Part shown: positions 52,776-62,900 of the stretch, piece by piece | Position numbering within the stretch: position 1 is the stretch's first letter | How the letters are laid out: each line of letters starts with the position of its first letter | Assembly: GCA_004173185.1 (NCBI GenBank) | Contig: SEFZ01000022.1 | Location: forward strand, 19,668 to 83,667 | Source: Sphingomonadales bacterium | GTDB taxonomy: Bacteria > Pseudomonadota > Alphaproteobacteria > Sphingomonadales > Sphingomonadaceae | Length of the DNA: 64,000 bases | Direction: 5' to 3' | The notes under the pieces: model-generated | Database searches by the model: none | Seen by the model: the letters and a program-made list of their open reading frames with translations, nothing else | Told to the model about the DNA's origin: nothing | Program-made: the position numbers and the translations under genes

Positions 52776-54455
52776 ATGTTGCGAAAACACTATCTGGGAT
52801 ATCTTGCCGCTACGCTTGGTTCGGCCGTTCCAGCCCACGCGCAAACGACGCCAGCGATCGTCCTGGAAGCTACGCCAACGGCAATCGATCCTGTATCACA
52901 AACCGGCGCCCTGACCGTTGAGATGAAGATCCCGGGCATGGTATTGGGCCAAGGCGAAAAACTTATGAGCCTGGGTCTGGGAATGCCCGGTCAAGCCCGG
53001 TCGCACCGGGTCGGCGACGTATCGGCCCGTGACAAGCAGGGTGCCATCGGCTTGCAGGAAAAGCCGGGGATGGTCACCGACTGGACCGTCGCGCGGACGG
53101 TCAGCGGCGATGTGACGATACGCTATACGCTCATGCTGGAAAGTATCCCGATGCTTCAGGGCGGCCCACCCACCGCCGTCCGGGTCGATGGCCGAGCCTT
53201 CTCGGGGATCGGCGAGGTGCTGTTTGCGCGGCCGAACATCGACACGCCGCTGGCGATCAAGGTGAACTGGCACCTCGATCAAATGCCCGAGGGGGCACAG
53301 GCGGTGACGAGTTTCGGCGATGGCGATATCGACTTGCCGGTCGGTGCCCCGGATCGGCTGGGGCACGCGGTCTATATGGTCGGACCGGTCTGGCGCGAAC
53401 CGACCGACGGTGCGATCGACGGATTCTCATCGGTCTGGGCCGACGACCCGGGGTTCGATCCCCGGCCGATCATGGGCTGGACAGCCAAGCTGCACAGCTG
53501 GATGAGCAATTTCTTCGGCGACGACACGCCCCCGCCCTATCGCGTGTTCATGCGGTACAATCCGATGAACGCAGGCGGCGGCGCGGCGCTCTATAATTCC
53601 TTTCTGGTCACTTACGGAAAGAATGTGACCGGCGAGAGCATGAAATATATCCTTGGGCACGAAATGACGCACACCTGGACGGCAAATGATCTGGGCAAAT
53701 GGTATGACGAGGGCAACGCAGTCTATTATCAGGCCTTGCTGCCGTGGCGCGCGGGGCTTTTAAGTACCGACGAATATCTGGCCGACATCAACGAGACAGC
53801 CAGCCGCTATTATACGAACCTGCTTCGCAATACGCCCGAGGAAGAGGCCGTCCGCCGGTTCTGGGAAGATACGCGGGTTCGGGTGCTGCCCTATGATCGC
53901 GGGGCCATGTATTTCGCCAAGCTGGGCGGCATGATCCACCGCGCCTCGAACGGCAAGCGCTCCATCGACGATCTTGTGCTCGAATTGATCGACCGCAAGA
54001 AAAAGGGCCAACCGATTACCGACGCAATCTGGTTTGACATGCTGCGCCGCGAGATTGGCGACGAGGGCGTTGCGCTTCACAGGGCCATGTTGGCGGGCGA
54101 ACTGGTATTGCCCGAATCCGGCGATTTCGGGCCATGTTTCAGGCGGGAGACAAAGATGGTTCGCCGGTTCGACGTCGGCTTCGACTTTGCCTCGCTGATC
54201 GGCGCAAAGAAGATCGTCCACGGACTGAAGCAGGGATCCGAAGCAGAAAAAGCGGGGCTGCGTGACGGGGACAATATCAGCTATGGCGTCGCGCTCGATG
54301 CCGTCCAGGGGGACGTAAACCGGTTGTTCACCGTGCAGGTCACTCGCGACGGCAAATCCTTTCCGATCACATATCTTCCGCGCGGCGAAGCCGTCGAGAC
54401 CTATCAATGGGAACGCGATCCGGCCGTGCCGGAAAGCGCGTGCCGCAACAGGTGA
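52776..54455 (+). CDS. Secreted M61-like metallopeptidase with C-terminal PDZ domain
   Basis: A 559-residue protein with a signal peptide (about residues 1-22, ending AVPAHAQ). Zinc motif H295-E-M-T-H299 with the third ligand candidate E312 in YDEGNAVYYQ, the arrangement of M61 glycyl aminopeptidases. The C-terminal part (about 460-545) has KQGSEAEKAGLRDGDNI, a PDZ-type segment. It would cleave peptides from the N-terminus in the periplasm. GAGGAGG precedes ATG 52776. It begins a plus-strand run with the CapA gene (10-base gap). The partial gene at 63797 is a paralog, sharing the N-terminal IDP-x5-G-x-(L/V)-x-V-x-MK pattern. Confidence 0.88.
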   Translation: MLRKHYLGYLAATLGSAVPAHAQTTPAIVLEATPTAIDPVSQTGALTVEMKIPGMVLGQGEKLMSLGLGMPGQARSHRVGDVSARDKQGAIGLQEKPGMVTDWTVARTVSGDVTIRYTLMLESIPMLQGGPPTAVRVDGRAFSGIGEVLFARPNIDTPLAIKVNWHLDQMPEGAQAVTSFGDGDIDLPVGAPDRLGHAVYMVGPVWREPTDGAIDGFSSVWADDPGFDPRPIMGWTAKLHSWMSNFFGDDTPPPYRVFMRYNPMNAGGGAALYNSFLVTYGKNVTGESMKYILGHEMTHTWTANDLGKWYDEGNAVYYQALLPWRAGLLSTDEYLADINETASRYYTNLLRNTPEEEAVRRFWEDTRVRVLPYDRGAMYFAKLGGMIHRASNGKRSIDDLVLELIDRKKKGQPITDAIWFDMLRREIGDEGVALHRAMLAGELVLPESGDFGPCFRRETKMVRRFDVGFDFASLIGAKKIVHGLKQGSEAEKAGLRDGDNISYGVALDAVQGDVNRLFTVQVTRDGKSFPITYLPRGEAVETYQWERDPAVPESACRNR

Positions 54456-54465
54456 GGATTACCGA

Positions 54466-55911
54466 ATGACCCGTTCATACATAAAAGGAAGCCATCGCTG
54501 GGCATCGGTGGCGGCTCTCGCCCTGTTCGCGGTTTCGCCGGCGATAGGCCAGCCGGGCGAGGCGCCGGGTCGGCCATCGAACAATCCCGACGACTATCTT
54601 GCAGAGCCCGTCAAACCCGCATCGATAAAGGGGGATTTCACCCTCGTGGCGATCGGGGACATGCTGTACTCGCATCCGAAAGCCGATGCTGCGGATCCCA
54701 AGCTTCAGGATGTCCTCCGCAAGGTTCGGGATGCCGATTTCGCCGTCAGCAACCAGGAAGGCGTCTTCATCGATCTCGAGACCTTCGATGGCACCGGCTA
54801 TGGCCTGGGCCAGTTATGGGGAGAAGGCACGCTCGCCAACGACATGAAGGCGATGGGCATCGATCTCGTGTCGGTTGCCAACAATCATTCGACCGATTTC
54901 GGCTTTGAAGGCCTGCTCCAGTCGATGCGCCTTCTCGATGCGGCCGGGATCGGCCACGCAGGGGGCGGAAGAAACCAGGAGGAAGCACGAAGTGCCGGCG
55001 TCGTGGAGACCCCGCATGGCAAGGTATCAATGGTAGCCGCGGCATCGACCTTCAAGGAAAACGCTGGCGCGAACGATGCCTTTGGCGGCCTCAACGCCCG
55101 TCCCGGCATCAGCACGCTGCGACTACGCAAGGTCAATATCGTTTCGTCGCAGCAATTTGCGACAATACGCGCCCTCGCGACCGAGCGGGCTTCGCCGCGT
55201 ATGCCGGCGCCGGAACCTGACGCTGCCGAAATTGAATTCGGCGAGGAAATCTATCGTGCGGGCAGCGGCGATCCCGTGATTTACGAAATGGACCTGTTCG
55301 ATCACGCCGACATTCTCAAATCGATCCGCGAGGCAAAGGAAACGTCCGATCTGGCCATTTTCACGATCCATGCGCACGAAAGCCCGACCGGTATGGACGA
55401 TGACACCCCTGCCCCGCCGAATTTCCTGAAAACGCTATTTCACGACGTGGTCGATGCCGGGGCGGACGTCGTCGTCGGCGGGGGTCCGCATTCGCTGCGC
55501 GGTATCGAAATCTATAAAGGGCACCCCATTTTTTACGGGATCGGCGTCTTTTTTATCCGCGGCGAAATCAAGGCGACCCAGGAAGCGGCATTTCGGACAT
55601 TCCCCGATCCTGCAACGGGCCGCGCCCCGCCTCCGGTGCCCGAACCGGAATCGGTCCGTCCCGGCGGAAATCCCGCAAGCTGGTATGACGGCATGCTCGC
55701 GGAGGTCGATTATCACGACGGACGCGCCCGGACGGTCCGTGTCTACCCGCTGGACGTTGGTAACACGCGCGACCGAAGCCGCCGCGGAATACCGCATCTT
55801 GCCGATCCGGAGACAGCCAGGCGTATCCTGGAAAATCTCCAGATATGGTCGGCCGCGCTCGGCACCCGGGTCGAGGTAGAAGGTTCGGTAGGAATTATTC
55901 ACATAAAATGA
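54466..55911 (+). CDS. CapA-family (poly-gamma-glutamate system) metallophosphatase-fold protein
   Basis: A 481-residue exported protein (signal peptide about residues 1-28). The CapA/PgsA domain is clear: LVAIGDMLYSH, AVSNQEGVFID, VSVANNHSTDFG, GIGHAGGGRNQEEA, LAIFTIHAHES and DVVVGGGPHSLRGIEIYKGHPIFYGIG. The fold is a calcineurin-like phosphoesterase; known members are needed for poly-gamma-glutamate export, and others may act as hydrolases of gamma-linked peptides. No pgsBC genes are nearby, so a peptide-processing role is more likely here. Ten bases after the M61-like gene. Confidence 0.9.
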   Translation: MTRSYIKGSHRWASVAALALFAVSPAIGQPGEAPGRPSNNPDDYLAEPVKPASIKGDFTLVAIGDMLYSHPKADAADPKLQDVLRKVRDADFAVSNQEGVFIDLETFDGTGYGLGQLWGEGTLANDMKAMGIDLVSVANNHSTDFGFEGLLQSMRLLDAAGIGHAGGGRNQEEARSAGVVETPHGKVSMVAAASTFKENAGANDAFGGLNARPGISTLRLRKVNIVSSQQFATIRALATERASPRMPAPEPDAAEIEFGEEIYRAGSGDPVIYEMDLFDHADILKSIREAKETSDLAIFTIHAHESPTGMDDDTPAPPNFLKTLFHDVVDAGADVVVGGGPHSLRGIEIYKGHPIFYGIGVFFIRGEIKATQEAAFRTFPDPATGRAPPPVPEPESVRPGGNPASWYDGMLAEVDYHDGRARTVRVYPLDVGNTRDRSRRGIPHLADPETARRILENLQIWSAALGTRVEVEGSVGIIHIK

Positions 55912-55992
55912 TGTGGAAGCAGCTAGGCACTGCGTAATATCCTTTGATGCATTGCCCTGATTCCCGATTCCTCCCACTAGGCGCGCCGCTTG

Positions 55993-56517
55993 ATGCAGCC
56001 TGAGGCAAAACGTCATGCCGAGGCGCTTAACAAGCGCTTCCGGCCGGCACTCATGTCCTTCTTCTTGCGGCGCATCCATAATTTCCAAGAAGCGGAGGAT
56101 CTGACCCAGGATGTCATTTTGCGTATCTCCGAACGGGCGGAAACAATCGATGCCTCGCGTCCCGATGCCTATGTATTCCAGATCGCAGCCAATTTGCTGC
56201 GTGATCATTGGCGGCGCTCGAAAGTCCGATCCTCTTACGCAGCGGAAGTTACCGCCGTGCGGGGGAACTGGATCGAGGAGATCGATCCCGAGCGCGTACT
56301 GCAATCCAGGCAGTCGCTCTCGACGGTGGTCGATGCAATAAAATCAATGCCAGAGAGGACTAGGACAATTTTCGTTTTGTTCCGCCTAGAGAATATGAAG
56401 CAACGCGAAATTGCCGACGCGCTTGGCCTGTCGATCCGCACGGTCGAGCAGCATGTCATGCGCGCCAGCCTTATCTTGCGCGACGGTCTTTCCGGCGGGG
56501 ACGGCGCAACGTCATGA
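55993..56517 (+). CDS. ECF RNA polymerase sigma factor (FecI type)
   Basis: A 174-residue sigma-70 family protein with region 2 (about residues 15-80: MSFFLRRIHNFQEAEDLTQD, DAYVFQIAANLLRDHWRRS) and region 4 (about 115-165: ERTRTIFVLFRLENMKQREIADALGLSIRTVEQH). Size and order match FecI-type ECF factors. ATG 55993 is preferred to the TTG at 55990. Its stop overlaps the FecR start (ATGA). It probably transcribes the STN-type TonB receptor operon at 63153 and perhaps this cluster when a substrate binds the receptor. Confidence 0.95.
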   Translation: MQPEAKRHAEALNKRFRPALMSFFLRRIHNFQEAEDLTQDVILRISERAETIDASRPDAYVFQIAANLLRDHWRRSKVRSSYAAEVTAVRGNWIEEIDPERVLQSRQSLSTVVDAIKSMPERTRTIFVLFRLENMKQREIADALGLSIRTVEQHVMRASLILRDGLSGGDGATS

Positions 56518-57575
56518 CCGCGCACGGCGACCGCGATGAACTCGCGGCACTCTGGGCCATCAGGCTGAGCGAACAGGATTTGTCCGAGGCCGATCAGGTC
56601 GACTTTCAGGCGTGGCTGGATAGCGACGCGCGGAACGTCGACATATTGTCCGAAATTATCGGCGCATGGCAGGCGGTGGACCGCTACGCCGCCGCCGACC
56701 CGATGATGGAACTTCGTGAAGACGCGCTGACGCGGGCGCGGCAGATACGCGAACAGACGCGGGAATCGCCGGCCGTATCGCGCGGACCTGCATGGATGCT
56801 GGTTGCGGCCTGCCTTTGCCTGATCGCAATCGGCTTTTCGATCTGGCAAACCCAACAGCCCGAAATCTATTCGACCGGATTGGGTGAGCGCCGGATCGTG
56901 CTTCTCGACGATGATTCGCGGCTGTCGCTCGACGCGGGGACGAGGGTCAGGGTCAAATATACCACCGAAGGCCGAAAATTCTGGCTCGAACAAGGCCGTG
57001 CGAAATTCAGCGTGGCCAAAAACCCCCTGCGCCCCTTTTCGGTGGCGGCGCGCGGAAAGCTGGTGGTGGCGACCGGCACCGAATTCAGCGTCGAACTGGT
57101 CGGACCGGAGACGCGGGTGATCCTGTATGAAGGACATGTCGCGGTGCTCGATGGCCAATCCGCACCGGCCGTACCGATCGCCACGGGGGATAAAAACCCG
57201 GACACGGACGAGAGCTATCTGACACTCGATCCCGGCCAGGAACTCGTCGTCACCAACGCCAGTGCAGCCAAGGCCAAGCCGAAAATGCAAGTGTACAAGG
57301 CTTCGAATCCAGCCATGTCGGCGGACTGGGAGGCCGGGATGCTTGTGTTCGATAACGAAACGCTCGCGATCGTTGCCGAACGCACCAATCGCTACGCGGA
57401 AAAACCGCTTAAACTTGCCGACGCCCGGGTCGGTCAAATGCGCATATCGGGCGTGTTTCGCGCCGGCGATACCGCAGATTTGGTCGAAGGGCTGTCGGCG
57501 ACGCTGGGCGTCAAAGCCCGCGCCCAGGGACGCGAAATCATATTGAGTGCGCCCAATGAACGGACGCCGCGATGA
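56514..57575 (+). CDS. FecR-family anti-sigma / signal transducer
   Basis: A 353-residue protein. N-terminal cytoplasmic DUF4880-like domain (residues 8-55; LWAIRLSEQDLSEADQVDFQ), one membrane helix (about 93-111), then the periplasmic FecR domain (LGERRIVLLDDDSRLSLDAGT, VVATGTEFSVEL). A C-terminal STN-like end (about 285-350) follows. It couples the receptor's STN domain to the sigma factor. Starts inside the sigma stop and ends inside the M19 start, so all three are translationally coupled. Confidence 0.95.
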   Translation: MTAHGDRDELAALWAIRLSEQDLSEADQVDFQAWLDSDARNVDILSEIIGAWQAVDRYAAADPMMELREDALTRARQIREQTRESPAVSRGPAWMLVAACLCLIAIGFSIWQTQQPEIYSTGLGERRIVLLDDDSRLSLDAGTRVRVKYTTEGRKFWLEQGRAKFSVAKNPLRPFSVAARGKLVVATGTEFSVELVGPETRVILYEGHVAVLDGQSAPAVPIATGDKNPDTDESYLTLDPGQELVVTNASAAKAKPKMQVYKASNPAMSADWEAGMLVFDNETLAIVAERTNRYAEKPLKLADARVGQMRISGVFRAGDTADLVEGLSATLGVKARAQGREIILSAPNERTPR

Positions 57576-58681
57576 TGAGGCGCACCCTTCTGGGTGCCAT
57601 GCTGGCCACGCCTGCCGTTCAAGCGACAGCCAGGTCCGGCGTTGCCGGCAAACGCCGGCTGATCGTCAATTCGCTCGGCGAGCTGTCCGACCCCAATTTC
57701 ATGGGAACCGACACCAACGAAATGGTTAGCGATCGCATCATCCGCGATGCCATGACTTCCGGAACAAGCGCGCTGAATCTGACGCTGGGCTATGTGTCGG
57801 GGGACGGCGATCCGTTCGAACAGACGGTGGAAGAAATCGGCCGCTGGGACGCAGCGATCCGCGCCCGGCCGGAATCGCTGATGAAGATATACAGCGCCGA
57901 GGACATCGAAACGGCGCACCGGCTTGGCAAGATCGGTGTCATCTTCGGGTTCCAGAATGGCGCGATGATCGGCGACGATGTCGGCCGCGTCGACCTGTTC
58001 GACAATCTTGGCGTCCGCATCATCCAGCTGACCTATAATATCCTGAATCAGATCGGCGGCGGATCGCTTGCGCCTGGCGACCCAGGCCTGACGCCGTTCG
58101 GGCACGAGGTCGTCGCGCGCCTCAACGCGCGCAGGATTATCGTCGATCTTTCGCATAGCGGACGTCGGACGTGCCTGGATGCGGCCCGCGCCTCTACGGC
58201 GCCGATCGCCCTGTCACATACAGGCTGCCGCGCGCTCGTCGATTATCCGCGCAACAAAACCGATGAAGAGCTGCGGCTGGTCGCTGAAAAAGGTGGCTAC
58301 GTCGGCATCTATTTCATGCCCTTCCTCGCTTTTGAACGACAGATCACGTCGGCCGACGTCATCGCCCATATCGAGCATGCCATCGACGTCTGCGGCGAAG
58401 ATTGCGTTGGTGTTGGCACCGATGGCCCGACCACTGCGATCGACGATATGGCACGCTGGACCGCCGCTTTTGCCGCCGACATCAAACGCCGTCAGGCCGC
58501 CGGCATTTCTGCGCCGGGCGAACGGCCCGATTCCTATCTGTTCGCCATCGACATGACGGGTCCGGAACAGTTTCATATTCTGGCCGACAAACTTCGCAAG
58601 CGCGGCCATTCCTCGAGCCGCATCGACAAGGTCCTGGGCCTGAACTTCGTCCATTACGCCCGGCGCGTCTGGGGAAGCTGA
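57572..58681 (+). CDS. M19-family dipeptidase homolog with altered metal site
   Basis: A 369-residue protein of the renal-dipeptidase (M19) TIM-barrel family with a short hydrophobic leader (residues 1-20). Two zinc His are kept 21 residues apart (H195 in DLSHSG, H216 in ALSHTG) and the active-site Asp in VGTDG (D284). The first H-x-D motif is replaced by N33-S-L-G-E, and the metal-bridging Glu by Gln128 (GFQNGAM). Activity with one metal or on a different substrate is possible. The subgroup with NSLG in this place may be a natural branch. ATGA overlap with FecR. Confidence 0.85.
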   Translation: MMRRTLLGAMLATPAVQATARSGVAGKRRLIVNSLGELSDPNFMGTDTNEMVSDRIIRDAMTSGTSALNLTLGYVSGDGDPFEQTVEEIGRWDAAIRARPESLMKIYSAEDIETAHRLGKIGVIFGFQNGAMIGDDVGRVDLFDNLGVRIIQLTYNILNQIGGGSLAPGDPGLTPFGHEVVARLNARRIIVDLSHSGRRTCLDAARASTAPIALSHTGCRALVDYPRNKTDEELRLVAEKGGYVGIYFMPFLAFERQITSADVIAHIEHAIDVCGEDCVGVGTDGPTTAIDDMARWTAAFAADIKRRQAAGISAPGERPDSYLFAIDMTGPEQFHILADKLRKRGHSSSRIDKVLGLNFVHYARRVWGS

Positions 58682-58690
58682 GCGAGCAGC

Positions 58691-59878
58691 TCAAAGCAAT
58701 CGACGCAGGACGTCAACGGCCCGGTCAATGTCGTCGGCGGTGTTGAAAATCGCCGGCGCAAGGCGAACATGCCCACCGCGGACCGTTACATCGACCTTTG
58801 CCGCGGCAAAGGCCGCCTTGGCGATTTCCATCGAGACCCGGCACCTCACAGCGACGATCGGCGATCGATTGCCGGGCGGCGTTGCAGCGCGAAGACCGAG
58901 CCGCTCCACCGCTTCGCTCAGTCTGGCAGCAAGGCCAATGCCGTGCGCCTCGATCCGCGCGATGCCCAGCCCATCGATATAATCGAGCGCTGCTTCCAGA
59001 GCATGGATCTCGCCAAACGCCCGGCTGGAATAATCGAACCGGCGAGCCGTCGGATCGATATCAAATCGCCCATCGGACGCCTCGGAGGCATGCATTTCGC
59101 CATAACGGTCGAGGCGGAGTCGGCCAATCACCGATTGCCGGACGAAAAATGGCGCGACACCCCATCCGGCGAACAGCCATTTGTACGAACCCGCGCATAG
59201 CGCATCGACACCGGCTTTCCGGACATCGACCACCACCGATCCGACAGCCTGGATGGCATCGGCATAAATCAGCGCGCCATGGGAGTGGGCAAGGTCGGCG
59301 AGCGCGCTCATGTCGTGATGGAAACCATTGCGGTGCGAAATCCAGGCGACGGACAAAAGGCGCGTGCGGTGATCGACCAGCGGCGCGAATTCCTCAACCC
59401 CCGCGACGCCCCCGCGATTGCGCGCGATCCGCAACTCGATCCCCTTGGTCCGTTCGAGTTCGCGATAAAGAATGAATTCGGTATCGTAATGCAGGTCGTC
59501 GATGACGACATTGTCGCCCGGCTGCAGATCCAGCCCCGCGGCCATCACATTTTCACCTTCGGCGGTGGAAAAAAGCAGTCCGATCTCGTCGGGTGACGCA
59601 TTGATCAGGGCCGCGAATTTTACCCTTACGCGTTCCGCCGCGCCCAGCAGCGTTCGCACGTCGAGCGGTTCCTCGGCCTTACCCCGGGCGAAATCTGCCG
59701 CTGCGGCCTGAACGCAACGCGGGATCGGCGCGATATAAGCGGAGTTGAGAAAGCTCCGCCCGTTCGCGGTGATAGGAAAATCGGCCGCAGGCTGGACCGG
59801 AGGCCGAGCCGGTCCGGCGAGCAGGGGAACGGCCGAACCCGCCGCCCCGGTTTCCAGAAATTGCCGCCGCGAAATCAT
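58691..59878 (-). CDS. Tat-exported class V PLP-dependent enzyme
   Basis: A 395-residue aminotransferase class V (cysteine desulfurase / isopenicillin-N-epimerase fold) enzyme. PLP Lys is K233 in AGSYKWLFAGWG, with the cofactor Asp D207 and Gln210 in YADAIQAVG. The N-terminus MISRRQFLETGAAGSAVPLL is a twin-arginine signal, so it would act in the periplasm with cofactor already bound. Periplasmic PLP enzymes are rare; PvdN of pyoverdine maturation is one precedent. Downstream of the TonB receptor by 53 bases on the same strand and convergent with M19. Possible roles are epimerase or beta-eliminase on peptide-derived amino acids. Confidence 0.88.
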   Translation of the reverse strand: MISRRQFLETGAAGSAVPLLAGPARPPVQPAADFPITANGRSFLNSAYIAPIPRCVQAAAADFARGKAEEPLDVRTLLGAAERVRVKFAALINASPDEIGLLFSTAEGENVMAAGLDLQPGDNVVIDDLHYDTEFILYRELERTKGIELRIARNRGGVAGVEEFAPLVDHRTRLLSVAWISHRNGFHHDMSALADLAHSHGALIYADAIQAVGSVVVDVRKAGVDALCAGSYKWLFAGWGVAPFFVRQSVIGRLRLDRYGEMHASEASDGRFDIDPTARRFDYSSRAFGEIHALEAALDYIDGLGIARIEAHGIGLAARLSEAVERLGLRAATPPGNRSPIVAVRCRVSMEIAKAAFAAAKVDVTVRGGHVRLAPAIFNTADDIDRAVDVLRRLL

Positions 59879-59931
59879 CGGACGTTTGTACGGGACGATC
59901 GGGCCAGGCCCGACCGCCCCGCACTAGGGAC

Positions 59932-62900
59932 CTATTGAAACCGCATCTTGGCGCCGATGAAGAACTGGCGGCCATAAAGGTCGCCATAAGCGCGCGTCGG
60001 GAACGACGGCCCCTCATCGGTGAAGTTGTTCACGCCCGCCCGCAACGTCAGATTGGACATTTCATACTGCACCGAAATCGTGTGGCGATAGTTGGCCGCG
60101 ATAGTCGGCGTCGGGTCATTTTCGACCGTCGATGTCGCCGTATTCATGACCTCGGGCAGGTAATAGAGCTGGTAGAACAGCCGAAACGGCCCCTTGGAAT
60201 AGCGAACATCCAGCCGGCCGCGCCAATCGGGGTCGCCGACCGTTCCTTGCGTGCGCGCTTCGCTGAACCCCGTCGCATTGCTGAGCGCCAGCGAGGTATG
60301 GGTCGCCTCGACATTGAATTCCAGCGTCCCCAGGTCCGATCCGAAGACCCGTTCCAGCGGAAGGCGGTAATTCAGATTATAGACTTCGCCATGATATTTG
60401 ACGACCGCCGCGTTGAACGTGGTCTGGTTGGCCGTCACGATATAGCCCTGATCATTGCGCGTGAAATTGGAACAGGCGTCATTGGGATAATCGGTCGAGT
60501 CAAAGCAGGTTGCGAGAAAATTGGCCGGGCTGAATGCAGTCAGGCCCTGCCGCAGGTTCACCTCGATACGGTCGGCGGTGATGGTCAGTCCGGGGATGAA
60601 ACTCGGCTCCACGACCACGCCATAGGTCCAGGTATCGGACACCTCGTTTTTCAACGTGGGATTGCCCCCCGTCGTGATGAGAGCAAGCGAGGTATTTTCC
60701 GCCGGATCCTGAAAGGTGCCAAGCGGCCCGAAGCCGGGATTCGCCGCGAACAAGGCTTCGCAATTCTGGCGGCGGACCGCCGGATTGGACCCCAGGCCGA
60801 TGCTGTCGACATCGCAGGGATCGCGCCCGATCGGACCATTCGAAACGCTGATCGGCGCAAACAACTGGTCCAGCGAAGGCGCGCGGAAGTTGCGGCTGCG
60901 CGATCCGCGAAAGGTCAGGCCAAAACCGGTATCCCAGCGCAGCCCCGCACCCCAGACATTCTCTTTTCCGGCAATCGAATTGTCGACGAAACGGAAGGAT
61001 CCGTCGGCGACCAGCGACCGAACCCCCGGCAAGGTGAAGTCTTCCCCAATGATCGGAACCAGCAATTCCGCGGAAATTTCATCGGTGTTATACGATTCCT
61101 TCGACGGCACGGATTCGCAACAATTGTCCGGCAACCCCAATTGATCGACTTCGTAGGGCGTCAGCGCCGCATATTCCCGGCGATGCTCGTAAGCGATACT
61201 GAATTTCGCCAGTCCGCCTGGAAGCCGGATCAGGCCGCCCCCGATCGTCGCCAGCAAATCATCCTGCACATTCTTGTATCGCGCGCCCGAAATCACGGTC
61301 GCGTAGGCCAGCGCCTCTGGCGAAGCCTTTACGTCGCCGAACGGATTGATCGGAACGCAGGCGGCATCGTCGTTGGTCGGATCCGCATCGGCGTTGATGC
61401 GGCAGACGATCTGCCCGCCAACCGACGTCGTATCCAGCGCATTGTTGAGATGGGTGGCATAGCCGGCCCCAACCTCGATAAACCCGCTGGTCTCGCCCCT
61501 GCTGCCCGTCAGGCTCCAGTAGAAAGACCGGTCGCCGACTGCGAAGTCGCCTTCCAGGCCAATCAGTGCGCGCCAGGTATCGCGTTCGCTGGCGCGGTTT
61601 CGGGTCGGCAGAATATCCATGATCCGGCCCAGATAGAGCTGATCGCCGGCGGCAAATGCCGGATTGATCGCATCCAGCCCATCGATCGCATCCTGGGTCA
61701 GATACGGGTTTGTCCTGTCGAACGGAATCAGGCCTGCACCGCCGTCATAGTCGTTGAACAAGGTCCGGAAAATCGCTTGCGTGCCATAGGGGTCCGTCCC
61801 CTTTTGGTGGCCATAGACGAATTCGCCGATCAGCCGCACATTGTTGCTGATGTCGAAATGCCCGACCGCGGTGCCGGTATAGCGTTCGACGCCGGTGGCG
61901 GCCGTCGACACCTCGCGCCAGTCGAGGCCGTCGCCGCCGATCGAGCTGGCGGAGCCGCCGTAATATTCGCCGGGATCATAGGGGATGACTTGCTTGCCAT
62001 CCGCGCTGAACTGAAACAAATCCCTGCCTTGTCCCAGGAACGTGGCGAAGAAGGGCGGCGAACCACTGGGGCGAAAAATAACGCCATTCTTGTTGTGGAA
62101 ACGGTAGCGCGGGTGGGTAATGTAAATCTGCGTAGGCTGGCCGTCATCCGGGCCGGTATCGTTCGGGTTCGTGACCAGAATCGGCGAAAGGTCGGTCCAT
62201 GGCCGGTCATAATCAAGCAAAGGATTGGTTTTCGAATATTCGAGATTGATGGCGATATTGCCGCGATCTCCGGCAAAATTAGTCCCTGCGGTCAGGCGCG
62301 CATAGGGTCGCCAGTCGTCGCCGCGCGAGCTGATGGAATTTTGCAGGTCGATCTCGACTCCTTCGAAATCATCCTTGAGGATATAATTGACAACGCCCGC
62401 GATCGCGTCGGACCCGTACACGGCCGCGCCGCCGCCCTGAATAATCTCGACCCGCTTGATCAACCCCGCCGGAATGACGTTGGTATCCACGACACGGTCG
62501 CCAAGCCCGGAGGCGGAGGACACCATGCGGCGGCCATTGACCAGCGCCAGCGTGCGGCCAGCGCCCAAGTTGAAGAGATTGGGGTAGGTCTGGCCGGTCC
62601 CCGCCGGAAATCCCTTGGTCGGGTTGATGGGAAACGCTGGCGCGTTCGACGTGACATCATTGAGCAAATCGCCGACTTGGACATAGCCTCGATCACTCAA
62701 ATCCTCGGCCCCCAGCGACGTTGACGGCGCCGACGTGTCGGTGCTGGCCTTGCGGATACGCGAACCGGTCACAACGATATTGTCCTCGGCCGCCGCCTCG
62801 ACATTGCCGCTCAGCTGCGCTGCCCCGGACCTGTCGCCTTCGATCATGTACATCCCGCCGCTGGCCCGGCGCACATGAAGGTCGGTGCCCGCGAGCAGGC

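Noticed and set aside
54466..55911. Poly-gamma-glutamate capsule synthesis locus
   Set aside because: Only a CapA-type protein is present; no ligase or PgsBC-like membrane proteins are nearby.
59935..62724. 929-codon open frame on the plus strand opposite the TonB-STN receptor
   Set aside because: No recognisable motif, lies entirely antisense to a clear receptor; a GC-driven shadow frame.
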